Source: Tepidimicrobium xylanilyticum
GTDB lineage: Bacteria; Bacillota; Clostridia; Tissierellales; Tepidimicrobiaceae
Length of the DNA stretch: 64,000 bases
Assembly: GCF_900106765.1 (NCBI RefSeq)
Contig: NZ_FNNG01000004.1
Span: 140,689 to 204,688, forward strand
Direction: 5' to 3'
Shown: positions 45,847 to 55,652 of the stretch, piece by piece
Position numbering within the stretch: position 1 is the first letter of the stretch
Layout of the letters: each line of letters begins with the position of its first letter
The notes under the pieces: generated by a model
The model's database searches: none
The model's input: only the letters and a program-made list of their open reading frames with translations
What the model was told of the DNA's origin: nothing
Program-made: the position numbers and the translations under genes

Positions 45847-46545
45847 TCAATCATAAAAACAAGTTATTCTTCTAAATATCCTATAGAGAATATAACAACC
45901 TATTATAAATATTGAAAAAGTAGCAACAAACTGAATTGTAAATCTATCTATCCCTATTACTAATTGATTAAATAATTGAATTGGTCTAAAAAGCATATCC
46001 CAACTGTTAAATCTAAGAAACCTTCCAATGTAAACACCTATTCCGGATAACAGAGATACTAATACAACTCCTAAAAAAGATACGGGCTTCAAAGTAATTA
46101 TTCCAATGCTTTTATCGAAAATATAAAGGGATTCTAGGCCAACTAGTAAAGCAAATAAGAATCCAACACCAATAATTAACAACTTAGTCCAAATCATAAT
46201 ATCAGTACTATAAACAACTCCTCCATCTAAGGAGTATTTTTCTACTTCAACTATCCACATAAATTTGTCATTTGATATATGAATGAAATCTGTTATCATG
46301 TAAACAGAATTAGGGAAAAACAACAACCAAGGAATCATCCAAAGAATAGAATGGCCTAGCCTTCCTTGCATCAAACTTGTCTCTGATTTCAGTATAAAAA
46401 CCAATGGTAATACTGCCAATAAAACATTCCATGATAGCATGATATAAAGAAAACTAGTATCCTTAAAAAACATCAACAAGCAGACAATCCAATATGCTAA
46501 CATGAAGAATATTATTTCTTTATATTTTTTTAAAAATATCTTCAT
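45847..46545 (-). CDS. DUF1361 family membrane protein
   Basis: About 232 residues with seven predicted membrane helices. The motifs SWNVLLAVLPLVF, PWLLFFPNSVYMITDFIHI and a late GRFLRFNSWDM are the DUF1361 pattern. Function of the family is unknown. I place the start at 46545 (MKIFLKKYKE) behind GGTGG; a start at 46578 adds 11 residues without support. It overlaps the preceding short frame at 46520-46729. Confidence 0.8.
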   Translation of the reverse strand: MKIFLKKYKEIIFFMLAYWIVCLLMFFKDTSFLYIMLSWNVLLAVLPLVFILKSETSLMQGRLGHSILWMIPWLLFFPNSVYMITDFIHISNDKFMWIVEVEKYSLDGGVVYSTDIMIWTKLLIIGVGFLFALLVGLESLYIFDKSIGIITLKPVSFLGVVLVSLLSGIGVYIGRFLRFNSWDMLFRPIQLFNQLVIGIDRFTIQFVATFSIFIIGCYILYRIFRRITCFYD

Positions 46546-46729
46546 AAAACCACCAGTTAAATAAAATATTCCCTTCATTATCCCTAGTTTCTACCAGCAC
46601 TTTAACTTCTTCATCAATAACGGGTTCGACAATACTTTCACATATAATATTATACATACCTTTAGCCATAAAAACAAAGTCATATTCCCCAAAAAACTCT
46701 TCCTCTTTTGAAGATATTTTTATATTCAA
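46520..46729 (-). CDS. Small hypothetical protein, possibly a gene remnant
   Basis: A 69-residue frame that must start with TTG at 46729 behind a weak AAGG. It is acidic and beta-rich (ESIVEPVIDEEVKVLVETRD). It overlaps the start of the DUF1361 gene by about 26 bp, which would allow coupling. I do not recognise the family. Its position next to decayed DNA makes a remnant possible. Confidence 0.35.
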   Translation of the reverse strand: MNIKISSKEEEFFGEYDFVFMAKGMYNIICESIVEPVIDEEVKVLVETRDNEGNILFNWWFYEDIFKKI

Positions 46730-46826
46730 TTTACCTTGGCAACTCTACTAACACCATTTTTTTATGATAGGTATTACAAATTAAGAAGACTATGCATTTT
46801 TAATATCTAAGTTTTAGTTAGTTTTT

Positions 46827-46990
46827 TCATTTAGCTAATTCCTCAAAGGCTTTCATATGTTTAGACAAAACTCTTTTAACAACCTTTTCTACTTCTTCAT
46901 CATCTGATATCATAATTGGCTATACCCTATTAATACACAACGGGTACATTGTTTTAATCTTACCACAAGTCCATTTTCATATACTAATCT
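46827..46990 (-). pseudogene. Decayed short coding stretch
   Basis: The minus strand reads PLVARLVYENGLVVRLKQC in one frame and, after a shift, ISDDEEVEKVVKRVLSKHM and FEELAK in another, ending at a normal stop. It resembles a small protein gene broken by a frameshift; family not recognised. Confidence 0.3.
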
Positions 46991-47296
46991 AGCTACCAAT
47001 GGTCATCCCTTTCTGCTAACAACAAACCAGTTGATGAGATAGCAGAAAAGAAATATTTACAGGACGATTAAAATAACTAATTATGGGTAACTTGATTAAA
47101 TAAAGAAGGAATAAGTCAACACCTTTTAAGTAGTTTTATTTTAGCAATTGTATCAAATTAGATCGCATATTCAAGAAAAAACTTATGTAATGTTTTGAAG
47201 GAATTTAGAAGGTGAAATAGGTTTAAAACTACTAGAAAGAGGATTAATTTCCACAGGCATATTTATAAAAATTCCTCAAGGCAGTGAAGAACAAGT

Positions 47297-47896
47297 TACC
47301 AAGAAGCCTTATTCAAAATAATTTTAAAGGGAAATAAAAAGCCTAATAATAAAAATAGCGAAGATTACAAACTAATAGCCTATCATGAGGCAGGTCATGC
47401 CCTATGTGCAAAACTTTTAACTAAAAAATCAATACCAAAGGTAACAATAATAGGCTCTACTTCTGGAGCAGGCGGAGTAACCTTTATGACCCCTAAAGAT
47501 GGACTTCATACCAAAGAAGATTTAATAAATGAGATAAAGATAAGTTATGCAGGAAGAGCTGCATAATATTTATATACTAAAAATATAAATAGGGTCACAA
47601 CAGGTGCAGCACAGGACATAAAGCAAGCTACAAACTACATTATAAAAATGATAAATGAATTTGGTATGAATGATGAAATAGGAATGATAGATTTAAGCTA
47701 TTTCAAAATATCAGGGGAAAGAGAAGTTCTTCGTGAAGCCATAAAGCTGTCAAAACAACTTTATGAAGAAACTGTAGAACTTTTAAGAAAGAATTATGAA
47801 ACTCTAAGAAGAATTGCAGAAAGATTAATAGAAAAAGAAACCATATTAGAAGATGAATTAGACAGATTAGTTTTCAATTTTTATGCCATAGCATAG
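47297..47896 (+). pseudogene. FtsH-like M41 peptidase domain remnant
   Basis: One plus-strand frame of 200 codons reads as the C-terminal peptidase half of FtsH: ILKGNKKPNNKN, IAYHEAGHALCAKLL with the zinc motif HEAGH, KVTIIGSTSGAGGVTF, SYAGRAA, then TTGAAQDIKQAT and FGMNDEIGMI, and a full tail to 47896. A TAA at 47564-47566 replaces the expected Glu after GRAA. The AAA ATPase half is missing; only ambiguous pieces in another frame lie before 47297. It is therefore a truncated and nonsense-mutated pseudogene. Roughly 46991-47296 shows nothing else. Confidence 0.8.
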
Positions 47897-48027
47897 ATCT
47901 TAGCCCTCTTTCCATTAAGAGGTAAATTTCTTAATGAAAAGGGGGCTATTTTCTAATTGAGTTAAGTTATAGACCCATTCTTCATGATGATTTTTGCTCT
48001 ATAGGAAAGAAGTTGATATGTTTCAAT

Positions 48028-49632
48028 CTAATATAAAATTTTTTCAATCTTAATTGAAAGTACCTTGCCTTTTGAATTATTAGCTACATAATTTATAATA
48101 CAATCTTTTAATTGATATGTTAGAATATACATTCCATCGAGTTCAGATATTCCTTCAGAAGTAGGCCTTCCTAAGATGTTTTTTACTTCTTTAGGGCTCA
48201 TGCCAACCTTAGCACCCAATACCTTGCTGTTCCCTCCATAAATCTCTAAATAATCAGGTCCCCAAGGATAAGCCTTGTTCCCTCCCAAATATCCTATATT
48301 AAAACCATTGTAATTATATATCTTATCAATTGGGGCATAGAAAACAGTTTCAATATTATTAGGTTTTCCACATATTTTAATTAACTCATTCTTGCTCATC
48401 TTGAAAATCTCATTTAAATTGTCCCTAGTTATATTAAAAGCACCATTCTTATACCAAGAGCTATACTTATTGGCATCTCTATATTGAAAGTCCACAGCTA
48501 TATATTCATTGCCTTCCTGCTTAATCTTAGCATCCTTTAATTGCCACTTGCCATCTACCCATTTATAAGTATGGTATAATATAGCTTCTGTACCCATGTC
48601 TAAAGCACTAATCCTTAAATCATAGGACACTTTTATCTCTCCGGGAGTGTTCAGATCTTCTATATATGCTACATACCATATGGCATCTACTCTTTTCTCC
48701 GGTTGCAAATAGAAGCTGTCAAATTGCAGTTCTTCTAATACCTCATCTGTAGGTTTAATGCATATAACCTTATTTAGGTCAGGATAGTCTATATAATAAC
48801 CAAATAGATAGTTATATTCAATATTATTCAAGTCTTCAATTTCCCTATATATGTTCTTTAATGCCCCAGAGTCATAATCAAATATGTACTCATAAATATA
48901 TCCATCATGACCATAGTAGTATATTTGTCTAGCCTCAGGTCCGGTTACCCTTTTTACTTCTAGGGTAGGAGGGTCTATACTTCTCATTACTTTAGTTTTT
49001 GCCAATATTGCCTTAGATTTCCCATCAACTAATATTATTTCGTCCTCATAGTCTACATTGGAGCGTACTAACAATATGTAATCAAGAATTGAATCATTAT
49101 TCATATCAGACATTATATATTTAACAAGCTCAAGCTTGTTTTCCTTTACATAATTTTTAACAAACTTATCTTCCTCACTATTATTGGCAGGTACTAAAAA
49201 AGCTGGAGAGTTAATGTCAACATAAGCTTTTCCATTTTCCTTTTTATAACCAACTTCATATCCTATCTGTTCGCTAACAAATCTTACAGGTACATAAGTC
49301 GTTTTTCCTTTTATCAATGGAGCTTGACTTATTTTTACTTCTTTTCCGTTTACCCTTACAGTATCTTTGCCTATAGGAAGTTCTAATATTATGCCGTCTT
49401 TTTTCATATTTACAATTTGATTTATCCCATCCCAATCTAACTGATAACCGAGTGATTCAGATATAATTCTAAGGGGAATAAATGTAGTTCCATTAGTAAT
49501 AAAAGGAGTATTGCCATTTAAATCAAGTGCCTTCCCATTTACCCTAATTATTACCTGTTCTTCAACTGCTTGGGAAGAACAAGGTATCAATAGTATTAAG
49601 GTTAACAGAATCAAAACTAATTTTTTCTTCAT
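48028..49632 (-). CDS. Secreted protein with copper-amine-oxidase N-terminal domain
   Basis: A 534-residue exported protein. The signal peptide is about residues 1-22. Residues of about 27-140 form a Cu_amine_oxidN1 (stalk-type) domain: TTFIPLRIISESLGYQLDWD and TTYVPVRFVSEQIGYEV. The middle holds a D-rich segment (SDMNNDSILDYILLV) and beta-rich sequence. The C-terminus has two SmpA/BamE-like helical units (SKNELIKICGKPNNIE and SPKEVKNILGRPTSEG). Such proteins bind the cell wall or other surface partners; no enzyme motif is visible. It is monocistronic. Confidence 0.82.
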   Translation of the reverse strand: MKKKLVLILLTLILLIPCSSQAVEEQVIIRVNGKALDLNGNTPFITNGTTFIPLRIISESLGYQLDWDGINQIVNMKKDGIILELPIGKDTVRVNGKEVKISQAPLIKGKTTYVPVRFVSEQIGYEVGYKKENGKAYVDINSPAFLVPANNSEEDKFVKNYVKENKLELVKYIMSDMNNDSILDYILLVRSNVDYEDEIILVDGKSKAILAKTKVMRSIDPPTLEVKRVTGPEARQIYYYGHDGYIYEYIFDYDSGALKNIYREIEDLNNIEYNYLFGYYIDYPDLNKVICIKPTDEVLEELQFDSFYLQPEKRVDAIWYVAYIEDLNTPGEIKVSYDLRISALDMGTEAILYHTYKWVDGKWQLKDAKIKQEGNEYIAVDFQYRDANKYSSWYKNGAFNITRDNLNEIFKMSKNELIKICGKPNNIETVFYAPIDKIYNYNGFNIGYLGGNKAYPWGPDYLEIYGGNSKVLGAKVGMSPKEVKNILGRPTSEGISELDGMYILTYQLKDCIINYVANNSKGKVLSIKIEKILY

Positions 49633-49865
49633 AATCCTACCTCCTCATACAATAATCGACCTTATTTATATTATAGCCTATTTGCTTATAATTCAAAAGA
49701 TGCAAAAGGGACAGATGTTTTTAAATACTGTAGTAACATCAAACAGCCATTTTTTAGTTATATCTTCACTTGTACCATATTTTATCCTAGATAAATACTT
49801 TTACATTATCTATTCTTATTAATACTATTGCCTTTTAAATATTAGTAATTAATTCATTTTCAAGT

Positions 49866-50060
49866 TCATCCAACATATTTGGCATCAACTTTTTCTACTA
49901 TGCTTTTTTGCTCTGCTAGGGGAAAAGGAATTAAGAAATTTTTATAATGCTGTATAATTGATATTTGGTTGTCCAGTACCTTTGCTTTTATCATGTATTT
50001 GCTCCCAATATAAATAAGAATTGAAAAAATGTAAAATATACTTGCAGTTCATTTTCGTAT
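49866..50060 (-). pseudogene. HsdS (type I restriction specificity subunit) remnant
   Basis: The minus strand reads YLYWEQIHDKSKGTGQPNIN and YTAL, then after an extra T the frame shifts to KNFLIPFPLAEQKSIVEKVD, the end of a target-recognition domain and the start of the conserved helix of HsdS. It is a different allele from the intact hsdS at 55653 and lies about 1.7 kb from hsdR. The rest of 49633-50378 shows no gene. Confidence 0.7.
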
Positions 50061-50378
50061 TTATAAGTGCTATGATTTTTATAACCCCAATATTGTATTT
50101 ATTTATATAAATTTTAAAAATATTATAGACTGACCCCTTAATTTTAGACAATATTTGCTAATATTTTTAATAGCATATTTTGCTTTCAATTCTGTTTATG
50201 ATATTTTATTACCTGCTGATTAAATATCTTTATCCGAAATATACAAATAATTAAATATGCTAGTAGAATAAACCTACTACACATTAATTGACTCAAAAAA
50301 TATTGCATTATTGCTTATCCTTTATAAGGTAACTCCTCTTTTATATTAAAAATATTAAATTTAAAAGGAGAATAAAAT

Positions 50379-50879
50379 ATGTATAACAATAATGATTATT
50401 TTAAACGTATTGAAAAAAGGTCAGTGGAATTATGGGAAAATTTTATAACATCAAAATGTTTTATTACTAAACTGCCTTTGAAACTGTTTTGGTTAGAAAT
50501 GCAACAAGAAAGGAACAAAATAATTGATATGCTTAATAATAGGGCTTTATCTAAACCAATGATGAATTTGATGAGCACAACCAACTATTTTATTATCAAT
50601 GATTTAGGTTATGGAGAAGTATGTGAAAAATGCTACAATAGCGGGATTGTTATTTATCTAAAATTATAAAACTGATTATTGATATTGCCCTTATTGCAAT
50701 GAACTGCATAAATTTAAATATGATAAAGAATCAGGTTTATTATATGACCAAGAAGTTGTCGATATAAAGGTACTTTTGGGATCATCTAAACACAAAGATT
50801 TCATATTGGATATTTTAAGATTACACCTACTTTCGAGCAAATTTCACATGCTAAAAAACCAACATACCTGTTCTCATCA
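50379..50879 (+). pseudogene. Zinc-ribbon hypothetical protein, frameshifted
   Basis: A plus-strand gene starts at 50379 behind AAAAGGAG and reads 96 codons to VCEKCYNSGIVIY. The frame then shifts, and the adjacent frame continues KTDY-TGA-YCPYCNELHKFKYDKE and on to a stop at about 50879. Together the CxxC pairs would form a four-Cys zinc site. The TGA most likely replaces a Trp. I do not recognise the family. A further patch at 50880-50995 (WMEKCNDPDEECS) looks like another broken small gene. Confidence 0.5.
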
Positions 50880-50998
50880 GTAAGTGGATGGAAAAATGTA
50901 ATGACCCTGATGAAGAATGTTCTTAGGATGTTGTGTGTAAATACGTTCTCCCAAATGGCAAAATAAAATTTGAAAGAATCCATACTTATTAATAACGA

Positions 50999-51044
50999 AC
51001 AAGTCAGTTTTATCAAGATATATAAGTTGATAGAACTGACTTGT
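50999..51044. terminator. Bidirectional hairpin terminator
   Basis: ACAAGTCAGTT(T)TATCAA pairs with TTGATAG(A)ACTGACTTGT around a short AT loop, flanked by T-rich sequence. It separates the plus-strand zinc-ribbon remnant from the minus-strand defence operon. Confidence 0.65.
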
Positions 51045-51106
51045 TTCTTTATTTCTTATATCTTTGCAAGCCGAATATCCAATATCCTTTACTGCCTCTT
51101 GCAAAC

Positions 51107-51702
51107 TTAACCTTCAAAAAACCGCTGTGCAATATAGATCAACTGGTCTTTTACTAATGTTTTTTTCTTCCATCTGGCAGGAATAGCATCATAGCCATAG
51201 TATACCCCAGCCATTCCTCCTGTGACATCGGCTATAGTGTCTGCATCTCCGCCAAGGTTGGCCGCTTCACATACAGCATCCTCAAAAGAAGAAGTATTAA
51301 TTAAACACCATAATGCACATATCAAAGTATCAAACACATATCCCGTTGACATCAATTCATCTTTTGATAACTGGAATACCTGTTTATACTCACCAAGTGC
51401 AATTCGGATAATGTTGCCAATGTCTTTGAGTTTGCTATCATACCATTTTATAAAGTGTTTTCCGATATCTTCGATAGGATTCTCTGGATTATCCAGAATG
51501 CCCTCTGCCACAGCAATAGTCATCATAGTATCGTCAGTCACTTCTCCAGGTTTAAGGTTCCAACAGCTACCACCAACAATATCTTTTAGGTATCTATATT
51601 TTCTTTTAATCTCATCCTTTGACATAAACTCAAGCGTCCCCCCAGAGCATCTCCACAAGCAACTCCAAAAAGCCCTCCGAGTATTCGGTCATATCTATCC
51701 AT
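51107..51702 (-). pseudogene. ADP-ribosylglycohydrolase family gene with G-tract frameshift and internal deletion
   Basis: The start at 51702 has AGGAG upstream and reads MDRYDRILGGLFGVACGDAL. A run of six G at 51636-51641 puts the rest one base out of frame; seven would restore GGTLEFMSKDEIKRKY. The downstream frame holds the metal-site motifs TDDTMM and GGDADTIADVTGGMAG. The central segment of the family, with its GNGSLMR motif, is missing, so the product would be only about 198 residues. It removes ADP-ribose in intact relatives. It follows hsdR in the defence island. The short G-run near the start could also be a slippage switch. Confidence 0.8.
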
Positions 51703-51725
51703 TCAGATTCCTCCTATAACATCTG

Positions 51726-54713
51726 CTAAGGCCTACTGTTTAACTTCTCATAAGTTTCAATCAACATATACTCCATAAGGGCATTCCTAAATTGCTCATC
51801 GTCTAAAACACGAGTAAAAAATGCCTGATTCTGGTCCATCCTGTCAATTACTTTGTTTATAAACACTTTTTCAAAAGCAAATCTAAAATCATCAATAGTA
51901 TTTGTTTTAGCCTTTTGAACTAAATCCTCATCTGCAGCAAAATCTTCCTTTATTTGTTCTACCGACAATTGGTCGGCTTTTGTAAAGTCGGTTCCGAAGC
52001 GTTGGTTTAGACGCTCGATAATGTTTGAAAGGTATTCTTTCTCTTCTTCCTTTACTCCTGTTCCAGCAAACCTTACTGGCGTAACTGGAATATTTTCATC
52101 ATCAGGCGTCAGTGAGATACTGCCTTCGAATGTCTTTTTTGTAGTATAGTATTCTAACGCAATTTCATCTGCCAGATGAACAGTAGAGCCCTTTTCTTTC
52201 GGCAGTTTTTTAAGCAAGTATGTCAAATATACATATAACTTATGAAGTTCAACATCTTCAAAAGGCGTGATTTGTAGGATAAATGAGTAAAGCCTTATAT
52301 ATTTCGTTGCTTGACTGCTAAAATCTTGCTTCCGCTGTTCCTCCAGTTTCTTAAATCTCTCTACTGCTATGTCTACTAAATGGTTTAATACTGCCCTGTC
52401 ATTGGAAGTCTTTTTATCTTTTGGTTTGAAATATATATTATTAAACCTATCCAATTCGTTTTTTAAATACACGCCATAGGCATGTAATTGGTTTTCAATA
52501 TCGTAAAGAAGGTTTGGTTCTGTTATTTCTTCCACGATAGTTGCCTGATAATAGGGCTTGAAGGATTCTTGAATATCCTCTGCTGTATTCACAAAATCAA
52601 GTACAAATGTATCTTCTTTTCCAGCACAAGTCCTGTTAAGCCTTGATAAGGTCTGCACCGCCTTGACTCCTGACAACTTTTTGTCTACATACATGGTATG
52701 TAAAAGAGGCTGGTCAAATCCTGTCTGATATTTTTCTGCAACTAACAGTACCTGATATTCATCAGTGGCAAAGCGGTCTGGAAGTTCTGACTCCTTAAAT
52801 TTATTCATACCGCTTTCGGTATACTCTACTTCATCATCCTTTACTGTTCCTGTAAAGGCTACAAGGGTTTTCATATCCTTGTAACCCTTCTTTTTAATAT
52901 ATTCATCAAAAGCAAGTTTATATCTAACAGCATGAAGCCTGGAACTAGTTACGACCATTGCCTTGGCTCTGCCACCTATCTTATTCCTGGTTACATTTCT
53001 AAAATGTTCTACCATAATTTCAGTCTTTTGAGCGATATTATGTGGATGAAGACTGACATATCTCGTAAGTGCTTTTGTGGCCTTCGCCTTATCAAAAGCA
53101 GGGTCATCTTCTATTTTCTTTGCTAGTTTAAAATAAGTTTCATAAGTAACATAGTTTTGCAGCACATCAAGTATAAAACCTTCTTCAATGGCCTGTCTCA
53201 TAGAATACAAATGGAAAGGATGAGGAAGTCCATCATCACCTATAGTTCCGAACATCTCTAAGGTTTTGGCTTTTGGTGTTGCTGTGAAGGCAAAGAAACT
53301 AATATTAGGCTGTTTTCCTCTTTTCCTTATTGTTTTTAAAATTTCCTCCTCAGGGTCGTATTCTTTGCCCTCTAACTCTTCATCCAGTTTTGCCGCTTCT
53401 TCAAGGGTACTTGCCGACAGCACTTCCCTTAAAGAAGCCATGTTTTCTCCTGCACTGCTGGAATGAGCCTCGTCTATAATGACAGCATACTTACGATTTT
53501 CCAACTCTCCTACCTTTTCAATGATAAAAGGAAACTTTTGCAGGGTAGAGATAATAATTCTGGTTCCACTTTTCAGGGCATCAGCCAATTGATTTGAGTC
53601 TTTATCTATCTTTTCAACAACCCCGTGTTTATGCTCTAATTGATAAATGCTATCCTGCAGTTGCCTGTCCAAAACTTTTCTGTCAGTAATAACAATCACC
53701 GAATCAAATACGGGGTTATCGTTATCATCATGAAGATTGGCAAGCCTGTGGGCAAGCCATGATATGGAGTTGGTTTTCCCTGACCCTGCGCTATGCTGCA
53801 CAAGATAGTTCGTCCCTACACCTTTCTTTTTTGCATCGGCTTCCAATTTTCTTACTACATCTAATTGGTGGTATCTTGGGAATATGACGGTTTCCGATGT
53901 ATAAGTATTTCCGTCTATATCTTTCTTTTCTTGAGTCTCTATAAATACAAACCTTTTTAGTATATCCAAAATACTATCTTTTTGAAGTATCTCTTCCCAA
54001 AGATAATCCGTTTTTAAGCCATCAGGATTGTCTGGATTTCCTTTCCCTCCATCACAACCTTTATTAAATGGAAGAAAAGAAGTTTTATCTCCCGAAAGCC
54101 TCGTAGTCATATAGGCTTCTTGAGTATCTACTGCAAAGAATACAATGGCTCTTTTCTTAAACTGAAACAACAGTTCATTAGGGCTTCTGTCTTTCTTGTA
54201 CTGCATGATTGCATCTTCATAGGTTTGACCAGTAAAAGGGTTTTTAAGTTCCATTACGACAACTGGAAGTCCATTCACACAGATGAGCATGTCAATGCTT
54301 TTTTCATTCTTAGTACTGTATTTCACTTGTCTGGTAACAGATATACGATTCTTTTTATAGAGATTCAGTGTTTCTATATTTAATTTACTGGCAGGCTTAA
54401 AGTAGGCAAGGTCTAAATACACACCATAGTCTCTAATTCCATGCCTCAATACATCAATCATGCCACGGTTATTAAGTTCACGGTTTAATCGGCTAATCAC
54501 CTTAAACTGATATTGGTCTTTATAGATTTCTCTTAACTTCTCCATCTTTTTGGGCTGGGTATCTTCTAAAAATTCAAAAAGTAGTTTAGTATCAAGGGCA
54601 AATTCTTTATTATAATCATCAGGATTGCCCTTAATATATCCTGATTTTAGAAGATGCTCTTCTACATATTCCTCAAAGCCTATTTCTCTAAGTTCTTCTG
54701 GAGTTCTAGCCAC
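51726..54713 (-). CDS. hsdR: Type I restriction enzyme, R subunit (HsdR)
   Basis: A 995-residue restriction and translocation subunit. The N-terminal nuclease domain has the D-ExK-type site near residues 135-160 (SIDMLICVNGLPVVVMELK). The SF2 helicase motor has HSAGSGKTNSI (Walker A, about 305), VIIDEAHSSSAG, FFAFTATPKAKTLEMF and the late QTLSRLNRT motif. It cuts unmodified DNA when assembled with HsdM and HsdS. It lies downstream of hsdM-hsdS, separated by one extra gene. All motor motifs look intact. Confidence 0.95.
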   Translation of the reverse strand: MARTPEELREIGFEEYVEEHLLKSGYIKGNPDDYNKEFALDTKLLFEFLEDTQPKKMEKLREIYKDQYQFKVISRLNRELNNRGMIDVLRHGIRDYGVYLDLAYFKPASKLNIETLNLYKKNRISVTRQVKYSTKNEKSIDMLICVNGLPVVVMELKNPFTGQTYEDAIMQYKKDRSPNELLFQFKKRAIVFFAVDTQEAYMTTRLSGDKTSFLPFNKGCDGGKGNPDNPDGLKTDYLWEEILQKDSILDILKRFVFIETQEKKDIDGNTYTSETVIFPRYHQLDVVRKLEADAKKKGVGTNYLVQHSAGSGKTNSISWLAHRLANLHDDNDNPVFDSVIVITDRKVLDRQLQDSIYQLEHKHGVVEKIDKDSNQLADALKSGTRIIISTLQKFPFIIEKVGELENRKYAVIIDEAHSSSAGENMASLREVLSASTLEEAAKLDEELEGKEYDPEEEILKTIRKRGKQPNISFFAFTATPKAKTLEMFGTIGDDGLPHPFHLYSMRQAIEEGFILDVLQNYVTYETYFKLAKKIEDDPAFDKAKATKALTRYVSLHPHNIAQKTEIMVEHFRNVTRNKIGGRAKAMVVTSSRLHAVRYKLAFDEYIKKKGYKDMKTLVAFTGTVKDDEVEYTESGMNKFKESELPDRFATDEYQVLLVAEKYQTGFDQPLLHTMYVDKKLSGVKAVQTLSRLNRTCAGKEDTFVLDFVNTAEDIQESFKPYYQATIVEEITEPNLLYDIENQLHAYGVYLKNELDRFNNIYFKPKDKKTSNDRAVLNHLVDIAVERFKKLEEQRKQDFSSQATKYIRLYSFILQITPFEDVELHKLYVYLTYLLKKLPKEKGSTVHLADEIALEYYTTKKTFEGSISLTPDDENIPVTPVRFAGTGVKEEEKEYLSNIIERLNQRFGTDFTKADQLSVEQIKEDFAADEDLVQKAKTNTIDDFRFAFEKVFINKVIDRMDQNQAFFTRVLDDEQFRNALMEYMLIETYEKLNSRP

Positions 54714-54728
54714 TTCTATTCACCCCTA

Positions 54729-55637
54729 CTAATTCTCATCATAACTCTTTGCTATGAGTCCTTTTGCCCTTTCAAAATCATCTTTACTGTTTATCCTAAC
54801 CTCTAAGTTTCCTGTGCCGTAATGACCGATATTTCTTACATCTCTCGTAAATCCTTCCTCCAATTCTACCTCGTCAGGATTTATATTTAAATACATAAGA
54901 ATAGTTTTGCTTTTGGGATAAATTTCTACACAGGCAAAATTTCGTATTTTTTTAAAAGCAATGTAGTATTTCAAAACTTTTTCCTGGATGTCATCTCCAA
55001 GGCTTAATATAAAGTCCCTAATTGAATAATATATGTCCTGTAATTCCTTATCGGCCTGTTGAAGATTTTCTGTTACTGTTTTATATATGTTTGATTTAGT
55101 TGTACTATTATCTGAAGTTATTGTTGTTTGAGATGCCGTAGTGGCATTTACCAGTTCAAACAAAATCAGGTCATCTTCGTATTTTTTATATCTGATAAGT
55201 TCAATATTTCTATTAATCTGCTTTACAGCGTACTCATCAAACTTTGTAAAATCCCCTGCTATACATAAAAGTCTAGGCATAGACCATTCAATCTTATCAG
55301 CAATATCCTTTCCTAACCTCTCCATTACAAGCAATTTAAACTCTGCCTTATGGTCCATTAGCCAGTCAAGATAAAAAAGCCCCTGATTTATTACATTTTC
55401 ATTTAATGCTCTCTTGTATTCCAGTATCACCGGACAGTAATTCTCATCAATGCCCAAAGAATCTATTCGCCCGCCATGATTCTTGCCTGTAGAATACTCA
55501 GAAGCCAGAAATTTAATTCCAAAGAATGTTTCCATATTGTTTTCAATTAGTGTCTGAAGAGATTTTTCAATTGCCACTGAAGTACCCGCAAGTTCTTTTA
55601 CCCCATTTTTTATTCTAAAAAGTTTCAAGTCGCCCAT
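54729..55637 (-). CDS. Possible nuclease-like DUF91/DUF5655-type protein between hsdS and hsdR
   Basis: About 302 residues. The N-terminal half resembles a PD-(D/E)xK-like or NucS/DUF91 fold: FFGIKFLASEYSTG, GGRIDSLGIDENYCPVILEYKRA (the D...ExK pattern) and QGLFYLDWLMDH. The C-terminal half resembles DUF5655: EKVLKYYIAFKKIRNFACVEIYP, YLNINPDE and GTGNLEVRI. The start at 55637 (MGDLKLFR) has GGAG eight bases upstream. It lies 15 bp from hsdR and 16 bp from hsdS, so it is part of the restriction operon. It may be an accessory nuclease or DNA-binding factor; function is not established. Confidence 0.75.
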   Translation of the reverse strand: MGDLKLFRIKNGVKELAGTSVAIEKSLQTLIENNMETFFGIKFLASEYSTGKNHGGRIDSLGIDENYCPVILEYKRALNENVINQGLFYLDWLMDHKAEFKLLVMERLGKDIADKIEWSMPRLLCIAGDFTKFDEYAVKQINRNIELIRYKKYEDDLILFELVNATTASQTTITSDNSTTKSNIYKTVTENLQQADKELQDIYYSIRDFILSLGDDIQEKVLKYYIAFKKIRNFACVEIYPKSKTILMYLNINPDEVELEEGFTRDVRNIGHYGTGNLEVRINSKDDFERAKGLIAKSYDEN

Positions 55638-55652
55638 ATAAATCACTCCGAT

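Noticed and set aside
50687..50689. In-frame TGA in the zinc-ribbon remnant as selenocysteine.
   Set aside because: It is preceded by a frameshift, lies where a Trp is expected, and I see no SECIS-like stem after it.
50801..51104. Two overlapping minus-strand frames of 71 and 75 codons.
   Set aside because: They run across the hairpin terminator at 50999-51044 and antisense to decayed plus-strand coding patches; no ribosome site.
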